A stretch of 64,000 nt of DNA from Tolumonas lignilytica. Lineage in GTDB: Bacteria; Pseudomonadota; Gammaproteobacteria; Enterobacterales; Aeromonadaceae. The stretch is from the NCBI RefSeq assembly GCF_000527035.1, contig NZ_AZUK01000001.1:2182001-2246000 (forward strand), in the 5' to 3' direction. Each line of letters begins with the position of its first letter. Positions within the stretch are counted from its first letter, which is position 1. Below the pieces are notes generated by a model. It was given only the letters and a program-made list of their open reading frames with translations, did no database searches and was not told the origin of the DNA. Shown here in pieces: positions 9,174 to 17,921 of this stretch. Position numbers and translations under genes: made by a program.

Positions 9174-9276
9174 CGTTTTGTGAGTGAGAATCACTCTTGC
9201 TCCTCTTCGCGCTTCGGAGTAACCTGCATTTTCTTTGGCCTATGGCTTGTAAGGGATTAGTCCGGGAGTCGTTGTG

Positions 9277-9918
9277 ATGACAGATCCAGTGTTAGCTGCC
9301 GATCAGTTTTACGATCGGAATGATGTGGAAATCATCAAATGTGAACCTTGCTTTAAAGGCTTTTTCCGCATAAACCGCTACCACCTGCGACATAAACTGT
9401 TCGCGGGGGGCTGGGGGCCTGTGCTCCAACGTGAGATGTTTGAACGAGGCCATGCCGCTGCGGTATTACCGTATGATATTGAGCGGGATCAGGTAGTCTT
9501 ACTGGAGCAGTTCCGTCTGGGTGCTTATGAAACCAAACCGGATCCCTGGTTGCTTGAGTTGGTGGCTGGCATCATCGAACACGGTGAACAACCGGACGAC
9601 GTGATCCACCGCGAAGCCGAAGAGGAATCAGGGCTGAAGCTGCAACAAGCCGATTTTGCCTTAAGTTTTATGGTCAGCCCTGGCGGTACGACCGAGCGGA
9701 TCCACCTGTATGTCGGCAAAGTAGACTCGTCCCTGGCAACGGGGTTACACGGTCTGGCACATGAAGGCGAAGATATCCGTGTGCATGTGGTCAGTCGTGA
9801 ACAAGCCTACCGCTGGGTGGAGGAAGGGCGTATTGATAACGCGACGACGGTGATCGCACTGCAATGGTTACAGTTGCATCATGCTGATCTGCAACGTCGC
9901 TGGTTGGGTGGATCGTGA
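9277..9918 (+). CDS. nudF: ADP-ribose pyrophosphatase (Nudix hydrolase NudF)
   Basis: A 213-residue Nudix enzyme that splits ADP-ribose into AMP and ribose 5-phosphate. The Nudix box is complete: GIIEHGEQPDDVIHREAEEESGL, with the REAEEES metal-binding glutamates. The preceding LPYDIERDQVVLLEQFR and following SPGGTTERIHLYVG are typical of NudF. The start is ATG 9277, with GGGAG 8 bases upstream; a GTG one codon earlier is less likely. It begins the conserved run nudF-yqiB-cpdA-yqiA-parE, and its stop overlaps the yqiB start by 4 bases. Confidence 0.95.
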   Translation: MTDPVLAADQFYDRNDVEIIKCEPCFKGFFRINRYHLRHKLFAGGWGPVLQREMFERGHAAAVLPYDIERDQVVLLEQFRLGAYETKPDPWLLELVAGIIEHGEQPDDVIHREAEEESGLKLQQADFALSFMVSPGGTTERIHLYVGKVDSSLATGLHGLAHEGEDIRVHVVSREQAYRWVEEGRIDNATTVIALQWLQLHHADLQRRWLGGS

Positions 9919-10358
9919 CGACGCTCTGTCTTACCCGGCGTCATGTGCCCGATCTGCCGGAGTTGCACCGGGCCTATGAAACCAACTACATGGCGCTGAT
10001 GAAGTTGTTGCCCTCTACCGCCGAAGGCGGGGCAAGGTTGTATAATGTGGCGCAATCATTACAATTCGCCGTTCGCATTCTGGAAAACACCCGCTACACC
10101 ACATTGCTGGAAATTTGTCAGCACAATGATGAATTACCTGATTTTCTGAGAAGTCACATGCAAGTCCGGTTGTATCACGATGCGCGTATGGCGGAAGTGT
10201 GTGTCAGCCAGCAGATTTCCCGTTTACTCCCCAGCTATGATTATCCCAATCCAGCTATGCATCAGCGGGATGAAAAAGAACAGTGTAATCACTTTCTGGC
10301 AGAATGGCTGCGTTTCTGTCTGGCACACGGGTATAGCGCTCAAGCGCTGGCATATTAA
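9915..10358 (+). CDS. yqiB: DUF1249 family protein YqiB
   Basis: A 147-residue protein of the YqiB/DUF1249 family, whose biochemical role is not established. Recognisable features are the N-terminal LHRAYETNYMALMKLLP, the central VRLYHDARMAEVCVSQQ and the C-terminal NHFLAEWLRFCLAHG. It starts with GTG in the GTGA overlap with the nudF stop codon, implying coupled translation. The same neighbour order exists in E. coli, where yqiB lies between nudF and cpdA. Confidence 0.85.
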   Translation: MTTLCLTRRHVPDLPELHRAYETNYMALMKLLPSTAEGGARLYNVAQSLQFAVRILENTRYTTLLEICQHNDELPDFLRSHMQVRLYHDARMAEVCVSQQISRLLPSYDYPNPAMHQRDEKEQCNHFLAEWLRFCLAHGYSAQALAY

Positions 10359-10442
10359 AGATAAAGTGATGATGCCATTGCTCCGAATAGCCATGCACAC
10401 GGTCAGGCAAAGGTATTATCCGCTAATATATAGAGAGAGATT

Positions 10443-11264
10443 TTGGAAACCTGCACATTAAATCAACCGGATGATGGCATCGTCCGATTATTGCAGATTT
10501 CAGATACGCATCTGTTCGCTGATTCAAACCGCGACTTGCTGGGTATTGCTACAGCAGAGAGTTTTCAGGCGGTACTGGATGCCATTACTGAATTGCCACA
10601 AGCGTATGATGTGGTGCTCGCAACAGGTGATTTGTCACAAGATCACTCTGCGGGTTCCTATCAGCGTTTCGCCAGTATGGTGACCGCATTACAAAGACCG
10701 GTGCATTGGCTACCGGGAAATCATGATCACCGTGTGTTGATGCAAAATGAGCTGCAGGTGGCCGGTATTCACCCGGAAATGCAGTTGGTGGGTGACACGT
10801 GGCAGATCATTCTGCTCGATAGTCAGGTGTATGGCACCCCGCATGGCTGGTTGAGCCATCTGCAACTGGAAGAGCTGGAAGCCGCATTACAACAATATCC
10901 GGAAAAGCACGCTCTGGTCTGTCTGCATCACCATACCTTTCCGATTGGTTCAATCTGGCTGGATCAGCACGATCTGAAAAATGCGAATGATTTTCTGGCC
11001 GTACTGGCGCGTTATCCGCAAGTCAAAGCGGTGCTCTGTGGCCATGTGCACCAGGAATATGATCAGGCGCATCAGGGGATCCGCTTTCTGACTTCGCCGT
11101 CAACCTGCATTCAGTTCAAACCCCTGAGCGTGGATTTTTCGCTGGATACTATGTCCCCCGGTTGGCGCTATCTGCAACTGTATCCGGATGGTCGTATCGC
11201 GACCCAGGTCTGGCGTCTTGAACCCGGCCAGTTTGCGCCTGATTTACAATCTACAGGTTATTGA
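10443..11264 (+). CDS. cpdA: 3',5'-cyclic AMP phosphodiesterase CpdA
   Basis: A calcineurin-like metallophosphoesterase of 273 residues that hydrolyses cAMP and so lowers CRP signalling. The metal-site motifs are present in order: SDTHLF (about 20), GDLSQD (62), GNHDH (92), HHHTFPIG (160) and GHVHQE (200). The start is an unusual TTG at 10443 preceded by a purine-rich AGAGAGAG. It gives the same length as E. coli CpdA, and no in-frame ATG lies before the first metal-binding motif. It sits in the nudF-parE gene run, 84 bases after yqiB. Confidence 0.93.
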   Translation: METCTLNQPDDGIVRLLQISDTHLFADSNRDLLGIATAESFQAVLDAITELPQAYDVVLATGDLSQDHSAGSYQRFASMVTALQRPVHWLPGNHDHRVLMQNELQVAGIHPEMQLVGDTWQIILLDSQVYGTPHGWLSHLQLEELEAALQQYPEKHALVCLHHHTFPIGSIWLDQHDLKNANDFLAVLARYPQVKAVLCGHVHQEYDQAHQGIRFLTSPSTCIQFKPLSVDFSLDTMSPGWRYLQLYPDGRIATQVWRLEPGQFAPDLQSTGY

Positions 11265-11265
11265 A

Positions 11266-11841
11266 ATGTCGCCTACGCTGATTTATTTGCACGGTTTTAA
11301 TTCCACCCCCGATTCTGTAAAAGCCCGGCAAATGAAAGAGTATCTGACGAAAGAACTGCCGGATATTCAGATCTGCATTCCTGCGTTACCCAACACTCCG
11401 GCCGCGACCTGGCAAATGTTACAACAGATTCTGGCTGACCTTGGTGATCGTCCGCTGGGTTTGGTTGGCAGCTCAATGGGTGGTTTCTGGGCGACCAAGA
11501 TCGCGGAGGTCTATGGCCATAAAGCGGTGGTAGTAAACCCTGCCGTGCAGCCACACCATCTGTTGCAGCAACTGCTCGGACCGCAACAAAATCCGTATAC
11601 TGGTGAAAAATATCTGCTGGAGCCGCAGCATGTCACGGAACTGCGTGAGCTGGGCGTTCCGGAATTACACCACCCGGAGCGGATATGGTTGTTACAGCAA
11701 CAGGGCGATGAAGTGTTAGACTATCGCCACGCCTTACAATTTTATCATTTTGCACGAACCACAATCGAGCAAGGTGGCAATCACGCCTTCATAGGGTTTG
11801 AACGTTACTGTGCTCAGATTGTAAGATTCCTGCAGTTATAA
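11266..11841 (+). CDS. yqiA: YqiA-type alpha/beta-hydrolase esterase
   Basis: A 191-residue small esterase. YLHGFNSTPDS (about 6-16) is the oxyanion-hole loop. The nucleophile is in GSSMGGFWA (about 69), an acidic residue lies near QQGDEVLDY (about 146), and the final His is in GGNHAF. The real start is ATG 11266, two bases after the cpdA stop; an upstream in-frame ATG lies inside cpdA and would add 26 unrelated residues. The family is known as YqiA, with esterase activity on short acyl esters. Placed between cpdA and parE as in E. coli. Confidence 0.92.
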   Translation: MSPTLIYLHGFNSTPDSVKARQMKEYLTKELPDIQICIPALPNTPAATWQMLQQILADLGDRPLGLVGSSMGGFWATKIAEVYGHKAVVVNPAVQPHHLLQQLLGPQQNPYTGEKYLLEPQHVTELRELGVPELHHPERIWLLQQQGDEVLDYRHALQFYHFARTTIEQGGNHAFIGFERYCAQIVRFLQL

Positions 11842-11861
11842 ACCCGTACTCACGGAATACC

Positions 11862-13751
11862 ATGACTCAAGCTTATACCGCTGAATCCATTGAGGTCCTC
11901 AATGGTCTGGAGCCGGTGCGTCGTCGCCCCGGCATGTACACCGACACCACCCGTCCGAATCATCTCGGACAGGAAGTCATTGATAACAGCGTCGACGAGG
12001 CACTGGCGGGTCATGCCAGTCGCGTGGATGTCATTCTCTATGACGATCAGTCGCTGGAAGTGATCGATGACGGCCGTGGTATGCCGGTCGATATTCACCC
12101 GGAAGAGGGGGTGCCGGCGGTTGAGCTGATCCTCTGTAAGCTGCATGCTGGTGGCAAGTTTTCCAGCAAGAACTACCAGTTCTCTGGTGGTCTGCACGGG
12201 GTCGGGATTTCGGTGGTGAACGCGCTGTCGCGTCGTGTCGAAGTAACGGTACGCCGTGATGGCAACGTCTATGAAATGGCATTTGAACAGGGTGAGAAAG
12301 TCTCGGATCTGACGATCACCGGCACCTGCGGCAAGCGTAATACCGGTACCCGTGTGAAATTCTGGCCGGAAGAAAAGTATTTTGATTCGCCGAAATTTTC
12401 GGCGCGCAGTCTGGTGCACATCCTCAAAGCGAAGGCGGTGCTGTGTCCGGGGCTGACCATCCATTTTGAAGATAAGGTCAATCAGCAGACATACGACTGG
12501 TGCTATCAGGATGGCCTGCGCGACTATCTGATGGATAATTTAAAAGAGTTTGTCCGTCTGCCGGAACAGCCTTTCACCGGACAGTTCTCGGCCGATAATT
12601 CCGCCGTCGATTGGGCGCTGTGCTGGTTGCCGGACGGTGGGGAGCTTATCACCGAATCATACGTCAACCTTATCCCGACGGTGCAGGGCGGTACGCATGT
12701 CAACGGTCTGCGTCAGGGCTTGCTGGATGCGATGCGTGAATTCTGTGAGTTTCGCAATCTGCTGCCGCGTGGTGTGAAACTGACCCCGGATGATATCTGG
12801 GATCGTTGTGCCTATATCCTCTCGATCAAGATGCAAGATCCGCAATTTGCCGGTCAAACCAAAGAGCGTTTGTCTTCCCGGCAGAGTGCGGCGTTTGTTT
12901 CCGGCGTGGTGAAAGATGCCTTCAGCCTGTGGCTGAATGCCAATATCGAACTGGCCGAACAGTTGGCTGAGCTGTGCATCAGCAGCGCGCAGCGTCGTCT
13001 GCGTGCCGCAAAAACCGTGGTGCGCAAGAAGATCACGCAGGGTCCGGCGCTGCCGGGCAAGCTGACCGATTGTAACTGCTCTGATCCGCTGCAGGGTGAA
13101 CTCTTTCTGGTGGAAGGGGACTCCGCGGGTGGTAGTGCCAAGCAGGCGCGCGAGCGGGAGTTTCAGGCGATCATGCCGTTGCGCGGTAAGATCCTCAATA
13201 CCTGGGAAGTGGATGCCTCGGAAGTGCTGGCTTCACAGGAGGTACACGATATCTCTGTCGCCATCGGGATGGATCCGGATTCTGACGATCTGAGCGGGCT
13301 GCGTTATGGTAAGATCTGTATTCTGGCCGATGCCGACTCCGACGGTCTGCATATCGCGACCCTGCTGTGTGCACTGTTTGTGAAACATTTCCGCTCGCTG
13401 GTGGCCAACGGCCATGTTTATGTGGCCATGCCGCCGTTGTTCCGCATCGATCTTGGCAAAGAAGTCTATTACGCACTGGATGAAGATGAAAAACAGGGCG
13501 TGCTGGAGCGTCTGAAAGCCGAGAAGAAGCGCGGCACGCCACAGGTGACTCGCTTTAAAGGGTTGGGGGAGATGAATCCGAAGCAGTTGCGTGAAACTAC
13601 CATGGATCCAAACACCCGCCGTTTAGTGCAGCTGACACTGGATGAAACAGAGGAAACTCTGCAACTGATGGACATGCTGCTGGCGAAAAAGCGTTCCGGC
13701 GATCGCCGCGAATGGCTGGAAACCAAGGGCAATCTGGCTGATATTGGCTAA
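11862..13751 (+). CDS. parE: DNA topoisomerase IV subunit B
   Basis: ParE is the ATPase subunit of the chromosome decatenase. All landmarks are present in 629 residues: the GHKL ATPase fold with RRRPGMYTDT, DNSVDEA and GRGMPVDIH (15-75), GGLHGVGISVVNALS (about 110), and the Toprim domain with EGDSAGGSAKQARER (about 415), PLRGKILNTWE and the metal-binding ADADSDGLH (about 490). The C terminus has GLGEMNPKQLRETTMDP. The length equals that of E. coli ParE. Last gene of the nudF-yqiB-cpdA-yqiA-parE run, followed by a hairpin terminator. Confidence 0.97.
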   Translation: MTQAYTAESIEVLNGLEPVRRRPGMYTDTTRPNHLGQEVIDNSVDEALAGHASRVDVILYDDQSLEVIDDGRGMPVDIHPEEGVPAVELILCKLHAGGKFSSKNYQFSGGLHGVGISVVNALSRRVEVTVRRDGNVYEMAFEQGEKVSDLTITGTCGKRNTGTRVKFWPEEKYFDSPKFSARSLVHILKAKAVLCPGLTIHFEDKVNQQTYDWCYQDGLRDYLMDNLKEFVRLPEQPFTGQFSADNSAVDWALCWLPDGGELITESYVNLIPTVQGGTHVNGLRQGLLDAMREFCEFRNLLPRGVKLTPDDIWDRCAYILSIKMQDPQFAGQTKERLSSRQSAAFVSGVVKDAFSLWLNANIELAEQLAELCISSAQRRLRAAKTVVRKKITQGPALPGKLTDCNCSDPLQGELFLVEGDSAGGSAKQAREREFQAIMPLRGKILNTWEVDASEVLASQEVHDISVAIGMDPDSDDLSGLRYGKICILADADSDGLHIATLLCALFVKHFRSLVANGHVYVAMPPLFRIDLGKEVYYALDEDEKQGVLERLKAEKKRGTPQVTRFKGLGEMNPKQLRETTMDPNTRRLVQLTLDETEETLQLMDMLLAKKRSGDRREWLETKGNLADIG

Positions 13752-13774
13752 AGATCGGAATCATAAATAGACAA

Positions 13775-13808
13775 GACAGGCTTACGGTTAGTGAGTCTGT
13801 CGTTTCTT
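13775..13808 (+). terminator. Probable terminator of parE
   Basis: An 11-bp stem (GACAGGCTTAC with GTGAGTCTGTC, two G-U pairs) and a 5-base loop is followed by GTTTCTT, 23 bases after the parE stop. Confidence 0.65.
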
Positions 13809-13906
13809 GCCAGAAAAAATAATCAATAAAGAAAATTTAGCATCTGGATAATTTGCTGTAGTGCAATATTGATTGAGGCAATCCATGGTGAAACAGAAAG
13901 CAGATC

Positions 13907-14134
13907 TCATTTCGGGCTGACATTGAAATCAACCTTTTTCTTTGAAATCAACTCATTGCATGTATTACAGAAAAAATCGACAGAACAACACTTAAACTTT
14001 TGTAACTCTGAATGGCAGGTAGGGCAAAATCCAACAATGTTGAATTCTTTTTTACAGTGGATACACGCGGTTGGACTGTAACGCGGATCTAAACCGTCTT
14101 GTTGACAGGCTGGGCATTTTATTAAGTAGGTCAT
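13907..14134 (-). CDS. Small zinc-ribbon protein (YfgJ-like)
   Basis: A 75-residue protein with four CxxC pairs: Cys7/10, 24/27, 37/40 and 56/59, plus Cys49-Cys50. This is enough for two zinc ribbons. The ending ELISKKKVDF resembles the conserved end of E. coli YfgJ (GLISKKRVEF), so I place it in that zinc-ribbon family, whose function is unknown. A strong ribosome site (GAGGAGG) supports the start. It lies in an AT-rich block with a 64-residue membrane protein and a DedA protein on the same strand. Confidence 0.8.
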   Translation of the reverse strand: MTYLIKCPACQQDGLDPRYSPTACIHCKKEFNIVGFCPTCHSELQKFKCCSVDFFCNTCNELISKKKVDFNVSPK

Positions 14135-14227
14135 TTCATCCTCCTCGCTATCACGATTTGGCTATAACACACGCTACGCTCATATTTTAAGTTTAGTGTT
14201 CCGCATTATTTCCATGAGAGTTTATCT

Positions 14228-14422
14228 TTATGGTCGATAATATTTGGGGCCATCGAGTGGTGCCGCTAAATTCCGATGGGGGTATTGAAAACGGTTGTAG
14301 ATAGCTTGCGTTAAATTTTGAATGGTTCTGAAAAACAGATCCACAAGCAAAAAAGTGATTGCTCCGATAATTAACAGAGTGATTGATAAAGCAATTTTAA
14401 TATTCAGTTCCAGTTTCGTCAT
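14228..14422 (-). CDS. Small single-span membrane protein, unknown function
   Basis: A 64-residue protein. Residues 8-31 (IKIALSITLLIIGAITFLLVDLFF) form one membrane segment, followed by a polar tail rich in Tyr and Pro. GAGG lies 9 bases before the ATG, which supports a real gene. I recognise no family. It sits 93 bases from the zinc-ribbon gene start and 61 bases below the DedA gene stop, on the same strand. Confidence 0.6.
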   Translation of the reverse strand: MTKLELNIKIALSITLLIIGAITFLLVDLFFRTIQNLTQAIYNRFQYPHRNLAAPLDGPKYYRP

Positions 14423-14483
14423 GAGATAAACCTCAAAGTAGTGTGACCTATTCTTTTGAATATATTGAATGGTCAGATTTGTA

Positions 14484-15116
14484 TCAAAATACCTGTTTTT
14501 TAAACTGCGTTAATAAATGCAATATAACGGGTAACACTGAAACAATAACAACACTCAAAGATAAGAGTGAAAAATGGTTTTTTATCCAATTGATATGACA
14601 GAGCCAATAACCGGAAAATAATAGAATGCCTGTCCAGGCCGTACCACCTAAAGCATTCAGGAGGGTAAATCGCTGAGGCTGCATTCTCGTTAATCCGGCA
14701 ACAAATGGAGCAATGGTTCTGACTACCGGAATAAAGCGTCCAATCACAATCGTAATGGCGCCGTATTGGTCGTAAAAATCATGCGTTTTTCTTAAAACGG
14801 CGGGTTTGATCCAATCTTTGCGAAGAATATAGTTGCCGATACCGGAAGCCCCCAGTCGGAAATTCAGTTGGTCACCCAATATTGCTGCGAGACAAACCAT
14901 TGCAAAGGGAACGACAGGTGAGAGGTGAGATAACCCTAAAAACGACCCTGTGGCAAATAACAAGGAATCACCGGGCAAGAAAGGTAACAAAACCAAACCT
15001 GTTTCCAGAAAAATAATGACTGAGACGATCAATATGCCAAGCGGCCAATTCTGAGCTATGGCTTGCATTAAACCTTGCTCTGAGGTCAGCCAATGAAGTA
15101 ATCCAGCAGAAAACAT
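14484..15116 (-). CDS. DedA/VTT-family membrane protein
   Basis: A 210-residue polytopic protein of the DedA (VTT/SNARE-associated) family. The family motifs are E-GLVLLPFLPGDSLLFATG (about 38-57), the re-entrant loop, and GRFIPVVRTIAPFVAGLTRM (about 125-145) with the conserved Arg residues. DedA proteins act in undecaprenyl-phosphate or phospholipid translocation and in proton-dependent stress resistance; the precise role of this copy cannot be told. GGGGGTAA precedes the ATG. A 300-base gap separates it from the upstream flavodoxin gene. Confidence 0.88.
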   Translation of the reverse strand: MFSAGLLHWLTSEQGLMQAIAQNWPLGILIVSVIIFLETGLVLLPFLPGDSLLFATGSFLGLSHLSPVVPFAMVCLAAILGDQLNFRLGASGIGNYILRKDWIKPAVLRKTHDFYDQYGAITIVIGRFIPVVRTIAPFVAGLTRMQPQRFTLLNALGGTAWTGILLFSGYWLCHINWIKNHFSLLSLSVVIVSVLPVILHLLTQFKKQVF

Positions 15117-15416
15117 CTATTTATTACCCCCGAGCGTGATAGAAAGAAAACCGGCATCCCGCGGTTTGCGATGTTAAAACCGTTATGTGCTGCTCTCTTC
15201 CCTTTGGCGCAGGCATGATTACGTCATTAGAAGATAATTCAGGATACTTAGCTGAAACTGAGGAAAGGATAAAAAACAGCCATATTGAATATGGTTAGTG
15301 TTCATCTGGATGAAGTCGAATTGGACGGCAGGCTGGGTGTTGAGGCTACAAATATCTCCAGAGCAATAAAGACACCAACCGAAGCCGGCCCTTTATTACT
15401 CTGGAATTTTCATTGT
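15117..15416. other. 300-base non-coding interval
   Basis: The gap between the DedA and flavodoxin genes, both read leftward, contains no gene I can support. Reading leftward, the stretch around 15150-15170 can form a short AAACCG/CGGTTT hairpin followed by TTTTCTTTC, possibly a terminator for the flavodoxin transcript. A 47-codon open frame at 15291-15434 on the plus strand has no ribosome site close to it and I do not call it. Confidence 0.4.
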
Positions 15417-15971
15417 CTAGCCATGCAGACGTGATGCGATGTCAGCAACGCGGACACCATACTGTTTGGCTGTTTCCAGATCGCCTGATGGGATATCGTC
15501 GGCAGGACGATCGGACGGTGACTGCACTAAAAGACCCACGGAGCCACCCAGGTTGTTGATATCATTGCGGGTAGCGCTGGCAGTATTCGATGGTGGCAGA
15601 CCTAAGCTGACCCAGATGCCGCCATGCTGTGATGCCAGCGTTTGCATCCAGATCAAGCTGACTTGCTTGTCACCGTTCAGGCTGGCGCTGTTGGTGAAGC
15701 CACCAAATACCTTGTTTTGCCATGCTCGGGTAAACCAGGCTTTTGAGGTGGCGTCGGCAAATTTCTTAAATTGCCAAGGTACGGAGCCCATATAAGTCGG
15801 TGCGCCAAAAATGATCGCATCAGCAGCGTTCAGCGTGTTCCAATCGTTCTCAGCCACATCGCCGTTGCTATCAATTTCAATGCATTCTGCTTTTGCACCT
15901 TCGGCAACGAGTTCGGCGACACGTTTTGTATGGCCATAACCTGAAAAATAAACCACAGCAATCTTGTTCAT
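15417..15971 (-). CDS. Flavodoxin-family NAD(P)H:quinone oxidoreductase (WrbA-like)
   Basis: A 184-residue flavodoxin-fold protein. The phosphate-binding loop is VYFSGYGHTKRVAELVAEGA (about 7-26). The FMN-contacting GAPTYMGSVPWQFKKFAD (about 56-73) and the GGIWVSLG segment are as in the WrbA family. Family members reduce quinones by two electrons with FMN and NAD(P)H. AGGAATGTA precedes the ATG. It is divergent from an HxlR-type regulator with a palindrome in the shared intergenic region, so that regulator probably controls it in response to quinones or electrophiles (inference). Confidence 0.85.
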   Translation of the reverse strand: MNKIAVVYFSGYGHTKRVAELVAEGAKAECIEIDSNGDVAENDWNTLNAADAIIFGAPTYMGSVPWQFKKFADATSKAWFTRAWQNKVFGGFTNSASLNGDKQVSLIWMQTLASQHGGIWVSLGLPPSNTASATRNDINNLGGSVGLLVQSPSDRPADDIPSGDLETAKQYGVRVADIASRLHG

Positions 15972-16063
15972 TACATTCCTACCTTAATAGCTCATGAGAG
16001 ATAGCGGTTTTTATGTGCGCTGGTGCGACGTAACACAAATATTAACCAGCTTTTCAGAATAGA

Positions 16064-16082
16064 TAGTATCTTTGGTATACTA
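16064..16082. promoter_or_regulatory. HxlR-type operator between flavodoxin and regulator genes
   Basis: Perfect inverted repeat TAGTAT-N7-ATACTA in the divergent intergenic region. The same arms occur as TAGTAT-N8-ATACTA at 44060-44079, in front of the other HxlR gene of this window. Confidence 0.7.
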
Positions 16083-16121
16083 CTTCGACAAGAAGGCACT
16101 TTAACGATACCAGGTTACCTC

Positions 16122-16541
16122 ATGGAAACTATGCGTAATGCGAACTGCACAAAAGCAACAAAGAACTACAGTGTCTATTCGCGACATTGCCCAGCCCGTC
16201 AGTTCCTCGATCGTCTGGCGGATAAGTGGACGTTGTTGATCATTGATCGTTTGAAATCAGGTGAGACGCGTTTTAATCAGTTGCGGCGCGACATTGATGG
16301 CATTACCCAGAAAGTGCTGTCGCAAACATTGAAAAAATTGGAACGGGACGGTCTCATTGAGCGTCGCGTTTTTGCGACGATGCCGGTGACGGTCGGCTAC
16401 TCACTGACGCCATTGGCGTTAACTCTGGTCAAAACGATTGAGAGTTTAGCGCATTGGGCGGAAGACAATATGGACGCCATGAGAGAGGCGCAGACGCGTT
16501 ATGACACGCAATATGGTTTAGTAAAAGAAACAGAACTTTAA
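16122..16541 (+). CDS. HxlR-family transcriptional regulator
   Basis: A 139-residue winged-helix regulator of the HxlR/YodB class. The landmark Cys and helices are YSRHCPARQFLDRLADKWTLLII (about 20-42), GETRFNQLRRDIDGITQKVLSQTLKKLERDGLIER (about 48-82) and the wing VGYSLTPLA. The single Cys at the N-terminal end of the domain is where YodB-type regulators sense electrophiles. ATG 16122 is preferred (AGGTT about 9 bases upstream); ATG 16131 is possible, and an upstream open frame from 16023 has no support. Divergent from a flavodoxin-type quinone reductase, its likely target. Confidence 0.87.
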   Translation: METMRNANCTKATKNYSVYSRHCPARQFLDRLADKWTLLIIDRLKSGETRFNQLRRDIDGITQKVLSQTLKKLERDGLIERRVFATMPVTVGYSLTPLALTLVKTIESLAHWAEDNMDAMREAQTRYDTQYGLVKETEL

Positions 16542-16576
16542 TCAACAGTTTGGCTGGATGGTTTTGTTTTATCTAA

Positions 16577-16595
16577 GGCCGTATTGTGTACGGCC
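16577..16595. terminator. Stem-loop between convergent HxlR and chemoreceptor genes
   Basis: GGCCGTA, 5-base loop, TACGGCC. It lies between the two converging stop codons but lacks a clear T-run on either side. Confidence 0.4.
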
Positions 16596-16640
16596 AGTAG
16601 ATTAATGAGGGTGCTGTCATCGGAAACCGTTCCTGTTCAT

Positions 16641-17753
16641 TCAGATACGTTGTATAGCGTTTTTTTCCCCGACGAGATTATCCAGCAACACGAAGAGTGA
16701 TTTACTCGCATGTTCCACATTCTGAAAGCCACGCAGAATATGATCGTTATTCATCAACTCTCTGTTTTTGAGGGTATCTATGATGCGGTGGATTTCGGTA
16801 TGTACCGTGGTGTGCGGTTCCAGAATCTTGTTATAGCTTGGGGTGCGATCAAATCGTTCTTTACCAATGCCGGTTTCATACCATTTCCCTAAACGACAAT
16901 TATGGTGATCACTGAATGTCATCGAGGCTTCGCCTTGTAACATCGAGATGTAACCGTTGGCTTTATAGATTAAGTGATCCAGTTTCACCAAGCTGACAAA
17001 ATTGCTATCCATAAAAATATCGCTTTTATTGATCAATTCATCAGTATTTGCGGCAAATTGACTGACCGTTTTCTCAAAGTGCTGTATCAGTTGCTTGGAA
17101 TTGTCTGCAATCTGGCTCATGGAAACAGAAGCCTGTTGAATATCTGTCGATTCGGCTTTCAGAGCGTTGATGGTGTTTTCTACCTCGTTGGTTGCTTTTT
17201 GAGTTCGTTCAGCCAGTTTTTTGACTTCATCAGCGACCACCGCAAAACCCCGGCCGTACTCCTGCGCTCTGGCTGCCTCGATTGCGGCATTTAATGCTAA
17301 TAAATTGGTTTGAGTTGCTATATCGGTAATTAATGCAATGATTCCAGAGACATTTTCGATGCCATTGAGCAGGCGGGTTACCCGTGCATCCGTGATTGCA
17401 ATCGCGTCAGTCAGTTGTGCCAGATTTTTATCGACGTTTAACAGCGCCGTCATGGTGGCTTCTGAATTGCTATGATTTTCTTGCGATTGGATTTGAATGA
17501 AACGATGCAATTCATCAACATTCTTTGCATATTCATTCTGAACCAGGGCTATTTTTTTGATGATATGTTCGGCACATAACTCAATGAGTTCATCTTTTAA
17601 GTGCCAGGATCCGGTCTGAATTTTGTTTTGTTCTGCTGCTGTCTGCAGTTGGGTATTTTCATGTTTCAGGCGAACAATTTCCTCTTGCAGCGCGTGGTTT
17701 TCTTTTTTTAAGTGCGCGATAAGCTCTTGTTCTTTTTGGTTGAATTTAAACAT
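16641..17753 (-). CDS. Soluble chemoreceptor with zinc-binding CZB domain
   Basis: A 370-residue methyl-accepting chemotaxis protein without membrane segments. Residues 1-45 form a coiled coil. The signalling hairpin with the conserved tip is at about 142-180 ([18 protein letters not shown] and [19 protein letters not shown]). The C terminus is a CZB (chemoreceptor zinc-binding) domain: His260, Cys286 in HNCRLGKWY, His314 and His318. CZB receptors such as TlpD are cytoplasmic, bind zinc through three His and one Cys, and have been linked to sensing of oxidants such as hypochlorous acid. The neighbouring gene is an HxlR redox-type regulator, which fits but does not prove such a role. Confidence 0.92.
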   Translation of the reverse strand: MFKFNQKEQELIAHLKKENHALQEEIVRLKHENTQLQTAAEQNKIQTGSWHLKDELIELCAEHIIKKIALVQNEYAKNVDELHRFIQIQSQENHSNSEATMTALLNVDKNLAQLTDAIAITDARVTRLLNGIENVSGIIALITDIATQTNLLALNAAIEAARAQEYGRGFAVVADEVKKLAERTQKATNEVENTINALKAESTDIQQASVSMSQIADNSKQLIQHFEKTVSQFAANTDELINKSDIFMDSNFVSLVKLDHLIYKANGYISMLQGEASMTFSDHHNCRLGKWYETGIGKERFDRTPSYNKILEPHTTVHTEIHRIIDTLKNRELMNNDHILRGFQNVEHASKSLFVLLDNLVGEKNAIQRI

Positions 17754-17913
17754 GTTGTTCTCCCTTTTGCGGACGTATTTTTATAATCACCGGGAATGGG
17801 GTTAAGCGTAGCGTAGAAAAATTCATCATGCATGCAGATCACCTATTTTTTATAAGGATACTGTGGCGATTAGGTATGTGAGCGAGCCGCTGGAGCCTTT
17901 TGCGGGAGCAGGG

Positions 17914-17919
17914 TATAAT
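17914..17919 (+). promoter_or_regulatory. Putative -10 box of the ribbon-helix-helix gene
   Basis: A perfect TATAAT 37 bases upstream of the start codon. I see no good -35 at the right distance. The adjoining palindrome starts 2 bases downstream, where a bound repressor would block the start site. Confidence 0.55.
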
Positions 17920-17921
17920 CT

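Noticed and set aside
15291-15434. A 47-codon plus-strand open frame in the gap between the DedA and flavodoxin genes
   Set aside because: No ribosome site at a usable distance, no recognisable motif, and its end runs antisense into the flavodoxin gene.
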